Shown in pieces: positions 55,400 through 64,000 of a stretch of 64,000 nt of DNA. The DNA lies in contig NC_080050.1 in assembly GCF_026212465.1 (NCBI RefSeq), positions 30,205,070-30,269,069 of the forward strand. The letters run 5' to 3'. Every line of letters begins with the position of its first letter. The stretch's first letter is position 1. The notes under the pieces are model-generated. The model was given only the letters and a program-made list of their open reading frames with translations, did not search any database and was not told the origin of the DNA. The DNA is from Amaranthus tricolor (taxonomy: Eukaryota; Streptophyta; Magnoliopsida; Caryophyllales; Amaranthaceae). The translations under genes were made by a program, and so were the position numbers.

Positions 55400-55912
55400 A
55401 TATATTAGATTGAGATGGTTTGCACATGTGCAGAGAAAGATTTTCGACGCCCCTGTGAGGAGGATAGAAAGCATTATAGTAGAGGGTAAGAGGAGTTGAG
55501 GAAGACCCAGGCGAACTTAGGATGAGCAAATAAGAGTTGACTTGCATGAGTTAACCTCTCTGGGGGCCTGACTAGGAATAGGGGTAGTTGGAGGTGCCAT
55601 ATTCGTGTTTTAGATTACTGATGTCTTTTTAGATTACCTTTTGGTGTTCCTGCAATCTGCTTCTCTCGTTTCCTTTATTATTAGTTTTTTGTTTTCTTTT
55701 TTGTAGTTGGTTCTACTTATTTTTTATTTATAGACTCTGTATTTATCTTTCCCGTGTAGTTACCTCTCTTTATCGTTCTTGAGCCGGGGGACTCTTTTGG
55801 CCGCGCTTTCCTTTATGGGTATGAGTTGCTGCTGTCCTTCCCTCCCCAGACCTTGCCGGTAGTTTTTCTATGAGCAGAATACACTGAGTAGGATGATGAT
55901 GATGATAAGAAT
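55400..55912 (+). mobile_element. 5'-truncated LINE: RT C-terminus plus 3' UTR
   Basis: The plus strand reads 'RWFAHVQRKIFDAPVRRIESIIVEGKRS', then a stop, 'GRPRRT' and another stop. This is the end of plant LINE ORF2 ('RWFGHVxRRxxDAPVRR...RGRPKKTW'). About 350 bp of non-coding tail follows and ends in (gat)n at about 55897-55911, the simple 3' tail of such elements. It lies about 200 bp downstream of the NAC stop codon. Not functional. Confidence 0.8.
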
Positions 55913-57189
55913 ACGAGCTTCTTGTTTGAGGTCATCTCACGGAGATACGGTCTTTCATAAGAGTATCTTTAGTTATATTTATACCCAACTTTAAATCATT
56001 TTGTATTTTACTGTTAATCAAAATATGGTATTTTAGATTTTAAAGTAGCACTATTATTTTTTTAGTCTAGCAATATTATGCAGAATGAAAGATATTTAAT
56101 ACAATTTATCTATATAATTAAATTTATGGAGTATAATTTTTGTCAGATTTTGTGTTTGAAAAAAAATGAGTGCAGTATCACAAAATAAAATGGTAAATTG
56201 TGTAGAAAAAAAAAATTCTCATTCTTGTATATATATTTTAAATTATATACTCACTAACAAACTAAAAATGTTTAATTTCTAAATATCTACCACTACTTTG
56301 ACTCAATTTGTATTTAATTCATTTAAGACTCGAAAAATGAATTAAGATAGTAAACAAAAAGTGAAAAGAAAGAATATTGTCATAAATATGTTTCCTCCCA
56401 TCTTTACCTTTGGTTATTTATAATTGTTGTATCTCATTTATGTTTTTGTTGAAATTTAGTAAAAAGGAAAATTAGATTAAAAAATAAGAAATAAAGCAAG
56501 TGAGTGATAAAAATAAGTACTTAATATGTAGAGATAATAATAGAACTGTAGATGAGATTAAAATAAAAAGAGTGAGACTATTAGTAAAAAAAGAAAAACG
56601 TACAAAATGATCGGTGAGACAAATTAAAATACAGATGATGCAAATTAAGTGAAACAAAATGGTTTATGTTTATTAAATAATATTGTCTTTTATCTTGCCT
56701 TTTTAAATGTATGAGTGTATGAATAGAACGAATTGTGAGAATACAAGAGTTTAAAATATATAAATGAAACGGATGAGCTAAACTAAATTGAAAAGCTAAC
56801 ATGTGTGAAGTGTGGATCAATTTATAAATAATTAGTCACTCTTTTCTTTTGAATTTACAATATTTTTATTTTTTTTATTAATGAATTTGCAACATTTTCT
56901 TTTATTGAAGTATCTCTATCCTTATTTTTAAATTTTACCCATTATTTTTTATTATTTCTTAATTTTTATGTCTTTTCCATTACAAATTTAAAGAGACATA
57001 AAAGTATTGAAAAAGACTTCAAATTTTCATGAGAAAGCACTTCCACATATAATAATATGATGAATGAGAGAAAGTATAAACATGGATCAAAAGGCAAATT
57101 TACGTATCAGACGGTCTTATTATGAGAATGTATATTTTATATGCAAACAGTCTCATATATAAATTTAATAGCCCAATTAATATAAATTA

Positions 57190-57334
57190 CAACCCGTCTT
57201 ATATGAGACTGTTTTACGGTGAGACGACCTTAAAATAAGAAGTTCATAAGCGAAAAAATTATATTATTGAGCTATTTAACTCAAATATAATGCATATTTT
57301 ACAATGAAAGCGTCTTATAGAAGAATTTGTTTAT
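57190..57334. mobile_element. Short inverted-end repeat, homolog of 27113-27254
   Basis: 'acccgtcttatatgagactg' at the left and 'gcgtcttatagaagaatttg' at the right. 'gacgaccttaaaataagaag' and 'gagctatttaactcaaatat' match the PRAF-intron copy through the full length. Confidence 0.7.
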
Positions 57335-57547
57335 AAATTATTACATATAAATTCATTCTTTTAATTTCATTTTATAGAGAGACAAAAAAGGTGCATCATT
57401 CGCTGGTAAGCCATTTTCGGCCCGCTAGGAAGCATTTAACCGTGAACTGTGGTTTGTGGTCCAAATGACCCAGTCTTTACAAAATCTGAAATACAAAGGC
57501 ATTCATCAAAACAATTCAAATGTAAAAAGACATAAATCCAATACACC

Positions 57548-57809
57548 TAGTCTCTTGAGTGACCGTCTCTTTAAGAGATGTGTCTATTAGATCCAGCCCA
57601 TTAAAGATTAATGTCTACTTATCGTATTCTTAATGGCTACTTACATTATACTTAATGCTTATTACCGTATCCTTAATGTTTACTTATAATATCTAAATGT
57701 CTATTAAATCATTCTTAATGCCTACTAACAATATTTTTAAAAATATATAATGGACCGACCCAATTAAAAATGATCTCTCAAAGAGACTGTCTATCACAAA
57801 AATTTGTGA
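57548..57809. mobile_element. Repeat element with 'cttaatgcctactta' array, copy 2 (inverted)
   Basis: Inverse orientation of the 47880-48145 element: starts 'tagtctcttgagtgaccgtc', has about five 'cttaatgcctacttacaata'-like units, and ends 'gactgtctatcacaaaaat' with 'tttgtg'. Confidence 0.8.
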
Positions 57810-59849
57810 ATCCAATAATACAATATAGTTTCAATGATGCTTTTGCAAAGTCTAAATAGAAGACCTCTTTAATTTGTTGAATTGAAAATTGGATCTTATC
57901 TTAATTAATCCAAATATTATTTTTTTTTAAATTAAGTTGTAGATTCGATTGTCATATAACCATATTATTTTTTTTAAATTAAGTCGTAGATTCGATTTTC
58001 ATATAACCCTTCGTTCATTCTATCGAATAATCAAAATAATATATAAATAAACTAGTCAAATCTGTTGACTGAGTTTAAATATTTTTGAGTTTGGCCTAAT
58101 TTTGATTTGTTAACTTTTCAATTTAGATTATTTAAGAATACTAGTTCAAAATTCAATGCTTGGATGAATCTAAATGATTGAAAAATTTTATAAAGCTTTA
58201 CTTATATTCCATTCTATTAATTGAAATATTTTACTATTTGTTTGTGTATACTTGTCAATCATTAATTAAATACTTAATATTTCTATATAAAAGTTATTAA
58301 AAATTATTGTTAATAAAATTTATATCAGAAAGACTTAATAAAATGCCAATCTATTATGTTTTTTAACCTAATTTTACGTCCTCTTTATTTTTTTTAAATG
58401 TTGTATTCCTTTCATTTCCATAAATATGTCATTCTTTTAAAATCGTTGTAAAAATAAAATACAAATTATTGTGAGAGACGGTCTTTTTGAAAGACGCATT
58501 AGATATATAGACTAAATAGCCTAATTAATACAAATTAAAGAGAAAATAAAAATATAAACTTCTTATTTTGAGGTCGCTTCTTTGAAAAATAATCACTTAT
58601 AAAAGCAGCCCAAAATAAAAAGAATATTTATTGGATGGAATATTACTAGAAGGCAACCTATTTGGCAACTTTACCATGTGATGGTGACTAGAAAGCCGCC
58701 AGTACAATGTTCTATAATTTGTTTATACTTCGTTTACCATTCATATTCAAACTTGTTTTTTATTTATCTTAGACAAATAATTTATACTCTTTTTTGTTTT
58801 TTGTTTTTGAGAGATTGCATTATAAACAATTAATAAAAAAAAATTGTTAGAATTGTTAAACTGTGTGGATTACTGGATTATTTTAAAATAAAGAGAAAAT
58901 TACATAAAATATGTGAATAAGTATTAAAAAATGCAGTGATAATATTACTAAAATTAAAAATATTATAAAGTTAAAGGGATAAATGAAAATGGAAAGTATA
59001 ACAATTTTACAGGTAAAGAAATCAATTTTCAACTGTTCAAGGGAGATTTTCAATGAATAGAAGCAAATTCATTTTGGATTGGCAAAGATATTAATTTGAG
59101 ATAAGCCTTTGTCTCTTTAACAATAACTCATTAATTGCCCTTTTCCTTCTTTTTTGAAAACACTCAAGAATTACAATTTTTTTCAAAAGGAATTGTAAGT
59201 AAAAGTTATAAAAAAAAAAACTTTACTCGAGAATAAAGTAAAAAAATCAATACAATATTAATATAAAAGCATATTTTTCTTTACACTTCATGATTTTATA
59301 AATAATTTAAAATGAATAATAAGACGTAAAAGCAGAGCAAAAACCGATAAATAATTAATTTTAAGATCTTTTGTGCAATCTAATGATTTATGCATGTATT
59401 CCTCGCTCTCTTGTTACATATCAACTTCAGCATATATGTAATATGTATAATATTTAGGAATCTTTATTTTTAGGATCTCGTGCGGTAAGCATTTATAATG
59501 GCTAGAACCTCCCTTAATAAGATGATAAAAGGTAAATAAATGACAGAAACATATAGATAAAAAATATGTGAATGAAATAAATTAGAGGCAAAAATATATT
59601 TCTATATAACATTAAAGTCAAGATAAGAAAATATAGCAAAATAAAAAAATAACCCAAAAAATGTATAAATCCACTAATAGATCAATTATCTTATGAGATG
59701 CAAATTTAATATAATACAAGATGCAATTAAAAATCATGTAAAAGCAATAACAAAGGATTTCCTTTTACTTTAAAACTTTATTATAGAATAAAGTAAAATG
59801 AAATCACAATACAATAATAAAACGAAAACACTATTATTTTCTTTTGACT

Positions 59850-61448
59850 TTATGATGAATTCATAATAGGAATACTTTGTTCATATCTAAAAAAGTTATG
59901 AGGATCAACCATAGTCTTCACCTTAACTAACCTATCAAAATTCTCACCAAAATATTTCCTCCCATAAACTTCCCCTTCATTATAAGTCCCATTAACATTA
60001 ACTCCAATATCAAGATCCCTATAGTTAAGGTAAGCACCCCTAGGATTTTGGCTCACATAAGGTGTCATAAACTTATATAGTTCCCTTGACATACCTATAT
60101 TCTTATCATCTTCAACTTTCCCTCCATCCTTCCAACTTATTGAGTATTGAATCTTGAATAAATTCCCATTTCGGTGAGGAAATGGCGTTTCTGACGCCGG
60201 AATTTCATTCATTCTTCCTCCATAAGCATTAAAAACTAACCCTACTTTACCTATTTCAACTAACTTTTTCCATAATAAATCTAACCCTGATTTTGGAATA
60301 GGGTTTTGTACATAATCTGATTTTCTCTTTATATATTCAGCCGTGTAAGTCCTATCTAATAAAACATTAATTGATGTTTTATTATCGTAATTAGCCCAAT
60401 TTAAAACTGACTCCCCCCAACTCATTTCTAAACAATCTTCTTTCTTTAACCCGAGTTCAGGAAATTTATCGTCTAAAATAGAAACCAAACTTCTAGAATC
60501 ACCTAAAAACATAGCTATAAATGTAACCCTAGCAGTTTTTTTGCCCTTAACTTTAGGGTCACTAACAGGTTGTAATAATAATCTTATGAACAAATTATGA
60601 TCAATATCTTTCATCAAAATTTGCCATTTATAAACCAATTCGGTTATATTATCAAACCGTTTTATATTAAAAACGGTTACGGTCTCGGGTACGGGTACAA
60701 GTTCAACCGTAAAAGAAATAACCACAGCAAAACTTGCCCCACCACCCCCTCGTATAGCCCAAAACAAATCTTCACCCATGGATTGTCGGTTTAATATCCG
60801 ACCCGAAGAATCAACTACCGTAGCATCAATTATATGATCCACGGATAATCCGTATTTCCTTATCATATTACCATAACCACCCCCACTAATATGGCCACCT
60901 ACTCCAACGGTAGGACACACACCCGCAGGATACCCAAGACTATTGGATTTTTCTTGGATCCGATAATATAATTGACCCAATGAACAACCCGCTTCCACGT
61001 AAGCAGTTTGGGTTATCGGGTCGACTTTGATCCGTTGGAAGTTATTCATATCAAGGATAATGAATGGTTCATCATTTGACACGTAGGATAAACCCTCGAA
61101 ATCGTGGCCCCCACTTCGGATTTTTATGAGAAGGTTAAGTTTTTTAGCACAAATTATGGTGGATGAAACTTGAGATGGATTAAAAGGTGTGATTATAAGT
61201 TGAGGTTTTGGTATTGTTGGGTATGAAAATCTTAAATTTCTAAGATAAAATTGTAGAATTGAATTATAATTTGTGTTTTCTTTGGAATAAATTATGTCGG
61301 AAATGTTTGTTTGGGTTGTTTGGGTTTGTAAACATTGAAGAAAATTATTGTAAGTAGCTAAATTAGATTGTGATAATGTGTATGAAAATAATGAAAATAT
61401 TTGAAAAAAAAGAAATGATGGATTTAAAATAGAAAAAGAAGAATTCAT
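59850..61448 (-). CDS. Berberine bridge enzyme-like FAD-linked oxidase (secreted)
   Basis: Intronless, 532 aa, normal length for the family. A signal peptide covers 1-26 ('FLFFQIFSLFSYTLSQS'). The FAD-binding PCMH-type domain spans about 78-255, with both covalent flavin residues visible: His115 in 'SGGHDFEGLSY' and Cys178 in 'GVCPTVGVGGHISGGGYG'. Cys40-region and Cys100 correspond to the conserved N-terminal disulfide. The substrate domain follows, with 'YGGRMNEIPASETPFPHRNGNLFKIQYSISW' and the C-terminal BBE motif 'NYRDLDIGVN...YFGENFDRLVKVKTMVDPHNFFRYEQSIP'. Such enzymes oxidise alcohols or sugars in the apoplast; 'KIQ' in the active-site strand is as in Arabidopsis monolignol oxidoreductases, so a monolignol or carbohydrate substrate is plausible but unproven. 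Several N-glycosylation sequons occur (for example N48, 'DNIT', 'VNGT'). It looks intact. Confidence 0.95.
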   Translation of the reverse strand: MNSSFSILNPSFLFFQIFSLFSYTLSQSNLATYNNFLQCLQTQTTQTNISDIIYSKENTNYNSILQFYLRNLRFSYPTIPKPQLIITPFNPSQVSSTIICAKKLNLLIKIRSGGHDFEGLSYVSNDEPFIILDMNNFQRIKVDPITQTAYVEAGCSLGQLYYRIQEKSNSLGYPAGVCPTVGVGGHISGGGYGNMIRKYGLSVDHIIDATVVDSSGRILNRQSMGEDLFWAIRGGGGASFAVVISFTVELVPVPETVTVFNIKRFDNITELVYKWQILMKDIDHNLFIRLLLQPVSDPKVKGKKTARVTFIAMFLGDSRSLVSILDDKFPELGLKKEDCLEMSWGESVLNWANYDNKTSINVLLDRTYTAEYIKRKSDYVQNPIPKSGLDLLWKKLVEIGKVGLVFNAYGGRMNEIPASETPFPHRNGNLFKIQYSISWKDGGKVEDDKNIGMSRELYKFMTPYVSQNPRGAYLNYRDLDIGVNVNGTYNEGEVYGRKYFGENFDRLVKVKTMVDPHNFFRYEQSIPIMNSS

Positions 61449-61530
61449 TTTTTTGGGTGGATTTTTTTTTATGAATGTGAGGGTTGGAATTTGTTTTTTT
61501 GTTTGAATATATGATTATTTTGGTGGTTAA

Positions 61531-61538
61531 TATTTATA
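61531..61538 (-). promoter_or_regulatory. TATA box of the BBE-like gene
   Basis: TATAAATA on the minus strand, about 83 bp upstream of the start codon at 61448, in the expected position for a short leader. Confidence 0.6.
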
Positions 61539-62812
61539 GAAGTACTAAGATTTTTATGTAGAAGTGTAGAACCATGTGAGATTTATAAAACTTTGAAAAG
61601 TCATTTAGATTTTTATTTGGTTGTGGGGAAAGTTGAAAACGAGTGTGGAAAAAAAGTTGGGTTTGGAATATGGAAGGAAGGTTGTATAATTGAGTGAGAG
61701 TCTTTATGTTGAGGAGGATAGTGATGGAAATATTCACATTTTTATTGGGTTTGCTTATATGATCATAAGTGTGTTCAGAGCAGTAGTTTAAATATTTTTT
61801 TTTAGAATAAGCTAGAAAACTTTTACGGTTAAAAGGTAAAGGAAATTAATTATTCTTATAGTTCGTTAGTGAAAATCTATTATAAGAGTGAAAGAATAGG
61901 TTAACACATCATTCTCAAAAAGTAGTGAGAATCAAACTCATTTAACCTGATAAAATACATGCTTCAATTGAAGCAAAACCTGAAGCTCAATATTTTAAAA
62001 AGTAATTATATGTGGTTTAAGGAGGTCAAAACACTATAATAGCTAGTTTTCTTTGCATAAATTTTTTTAAATATTAATTAATATAAAAAATATTAATTTT
62101 AATTAATAATCCAATCATGTGTTTATCTTTATTTTGTTCTAATATTTTCATTCAGATATAGTTATTAATATAATATTATTTTTAAATTCATTTTTATAAA
62201 GCTCCACATAAAATATGTCTTAAATTCAAAAATATTACTCCAATTTTTACTTATTTTTACTTGTAATAGGAAAAGACAATAATAATAATAATATGATAAT
62301 ACTCTATGAGATTATAAGTTTATAACCAAATAAGAAAATTATAAACTTCAGCAAATTCATAGAACATAGGTAATGAAACACACTATGATTTGTTTTGGCC
62401 TGTCATTAGGTAGGTCACGGGAGGCGGAGCCATAGAAAATTAAGCACATAGAAAAAAAGTTTAATTGCATGTGAACAGATCATGATTTGATAATGGAATC
62501 ACTAATTATCCAATTAGTGTGTCATTTGAAGGGTATTATCTGTTAAGATATGATTAATTAGTATTGTTAATGTTTTTATTTGAGTTCTTGGTTTTTATAA
62601 TACCACCACTTGCATTTAAAATTTATTATGATTATTGGGTTGGTCGAGATAATGAGAAAGTTAAGTAAAAATCAATTTTAAAGATCTTACGTAAAAAAGT
62701 AGTACTTACTCTCCAATTGAGATATATCTGTTTCTTCAATTACTTTTAAACTTTTTAAAAGAAAGTTTCGCTTTCTTTAGTTGAAGGAATCGTGGGCAAA
62801 TAAATATCACAA

Positions 62813-62968
62813 ATCTTGTATGATACCGTCTCACAAGCTCATATAATAAGTATATATTTCTCTAGCTGATCACTTTAAGATAAAAGTGATCACTTTAAAA
62901 CTTTATAAGTGATCACTTTAATCTATTTTCTTTATTTCTATTGGTCTGGACAATGTACATTTACAATA
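62813..62968. mobile_element. Small dispersed repeat ('ataagtgatcact' family), copy 3
   Basis: 'aatcttgtatgataccgtct' at the left; three 'aagtgatcacttta' units inside. The right side 'ggtctggacaatgtacat' continues into the next element. Related to 40885 and 42450. Confidence 0.6.
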
Positions 62969-63460
62969 CACAAATTCTTGTGAAGACGTTTTTTTTGAGA
63001 GACCATCTCTAATTGGGCTGGCCCAAAAATGAAAATATAAAGTAAATTTTTTAGTAGGTTAAAAATATTGTAAGTAGGCATTTAGAATATTATAAATACT
63101 TAAATACTTACTCGATGGGCATTAAGTATATTGCAAGTAGGCATTAAAGAAATTGCAAGTAGGCATTAAGGATGTGGTAAGTAGGCTAGTCGGCTTAGTT
63201 TCTCGGTAGGCATTAAGAATATTGTAAGTAGGCATTTTAAGTACTTTTTCGGTGGGCATTAAGTATATTGTAAGTAGGCATTAATGATAATGAAAGTAGG
63301 CATTAAGAATACATTAAGTGAACATTAAGACTTAATGGGTTAGGCCTGAAAGACGTCTCTCAAAGAGACGATCTCTCAGGAGACCCGTTGTTTACAATAT
63401 CACAAATTCTTGTGAAAGACCATCTCTAATTGAGTCGGCCCATTATATAGTTTTTAAAAT
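62968..63460. mobile_element. Repeat element with 'aagtaggcattaag' array, copy 3 plus partial copy
   Basis: Begins 'acaaattcttgtgaagacg' and ends near 63385 with 'gacgatctctcaggagac'. Inside are about nine ~20-bp units 'gtaagtaggcattaagaat', some as 'cggtgggcattaagtatatt'. From 63399 a new left end 'tcacaaattcttgtgaaaga' starts and is cut short. It is the longest array of the three full copies. Confidence 0.8.
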
Positions 63461-63534
63461 ATGAAAATTTGAAACCCTTAAGCCAAAAAAAAATTAAGAA
63501 AATAAACTAAGTTTCAAAAAAATTCCAAAAGTAA

Positions 63535-64000
63535 GCGTGAAAATCTCAACCCTGTGGTTTGGAGCTGTTCGCAGTTACTAACTGCGAACAGACCTGCTGC
63601 ACAAATACATAGATCAATTTCTTTTTTTCCCATTTTTCCCCAATTCTCAAAACCCTACCTTTACACTCGACATTCTCCCTCTAAAACCATTGATTCAATC
63701 CATCAATTTTTGCATTCCTCTTTCAATTTGGCACTTCAAAATTAGTGTGGGATACTCTAGCTTGCTCAAAGGTAAACTTGTTTGTGTTTTTTTTTGTGTA
63801 TATGTAGTTTTTCAGGGTTGTAATCAAATTTGCTTATTTTTCCAAATGTAGGTTACTAGTTTTTAAATCAAGACTATTCTTAATCATCCATAAGTATTAA
63901 TTTTTAATTATTTTTATAGCTTTATGTTGTTTTTTGAAGTAATGTTGTTGAATTAGTTGAATTTAATGTTGATAATATTATTAGAAATGAAGTAATATTA
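63535..64000 (+). other. Possible 5' end of a transcription unit running out of the window
   Basis: From about 63590 the composition shifts to C/T-rich 'cccatttttccccaattctc', 'aaaccctac' and 'cattctccctct', typical of plant 5' leaders. A donor-like 'ctcaaag|gtaaac' lies near 63770. No conserved coding segment is visible, so this is a guess at a leader exon followed by an intron. Confidence 0.25.
63565..63591. repeat. Perfect 27-bp palindrome (13-bp arms, 1-bp centre)
   Basis: 'ctgttcgcagtta', a single C, then 'taactgcgaacag'. The arms are exact and contain CG sites, unusual in this AT-rich spacer. It does not extend beyond 13 bp. Confidence 0.9.

Larger units (their letters stand above)
55920..59820. 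other. Intergenic spacer downstream of the NAC and BBE-like genes
   Basis: No gene seen; AT-rich. Contains two 'gagacggtctc'-type repeats (57190-57334, 57548-57809), a shorter piece near 58465, and a small inverted-type end at about 55900. The minus ORFs at 56472-56820 lack recognisable features. Confidence 0.5.
61740..63530. other. Intergenic spacer upstream of the BBE-like gene
   Basis: No gene seen. Contains the third 'ataagtgatcact' repeat (62813-62968) joined directly to the third 'aagtaggcattaag' element (62968-63395) and a partial fourth copy (63399-63460). Confidence 0.5.

Overview
The window is nuclear DNA of a flowering plant, almost certainly a eudicot. It is AT-rich, its genes have GT-AG introns, and it is dense in MITEs, (TA)n tracts, LINE, Copia and CACTA remnants. 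Every protein recognised belongs to a plant family. Several small repeat families recur across the window (inverted 'gagacggtctc' ends; 'aagtaggcattaag' arrays). I suspect Caryophyllales from general impression only; the sequence does not prove it.

Layout. 1-1560: 3' end of a decayed Ty1/copia retrotransposon with its LTR. 1.9-5.9 kb: MITEs and AT-rich spacer. 5974-7230 (+): intronless secreted proline-rich/extensin-like cell-wall protein built on 60-bp repeats. 8.4-8.9 kb: foldback element. 9530-16134 (-): six-exon gene for a 243-aa single-RRM nuclear RNA-binding protein with a 5-kb first intron. 16.4-22.2 kb: spacer with foldback and repeat-rich DNA. 22786-31694 (+): nine-exon gene for a 1136-aa PH-RCC1-FYVE-BRX (PRAF) protein; its introns hold a LINE fragment and an exactly delimited hAT MITE. 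31.7-40 kb: spacer with (TA)n, a MULE-type MITE with 9-bp target duplication, a Tourist-like MITE with TAA duplication and an LTR-like block. 40030-40290 (-): small secreted peptide precursor with an IDA/PIP-like C-terminal motif. 42.7-47.5 kb: a 48-bp tandem array seeded by a MITE end, then a 3.8-kb CACTA element lying inside a Tourist-like MITE. 50722-55197 (+): three-exon NAC gene of the SOMBRERO type. 55.4-55.9 kb: 3' end of a LINE. 59850-61448 (-): intronless berberine-bridge-enzyme-like FAD oxidase with both covalent flavin sites. 63.5-64 kb: possible start of another transcription unit, with a perfect 27-bp palindrome.

The genes do not form a pathway or cluster. Three of them (proline-rich protein, BBE-like oxidase, IDA-like peptide) encode secreted proteins, and IDA-type peptides and SOMBRERO-type NACs both act in cell separation or root-cap release in model plants, but plant gene order gives little reason to infer a functional unit. 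I found no evidence of a novel multi-gene system. The most interesting items are the variant IDA-like peptide gene, the nested CACTA, and the well-delimited non-autonomous transposons.
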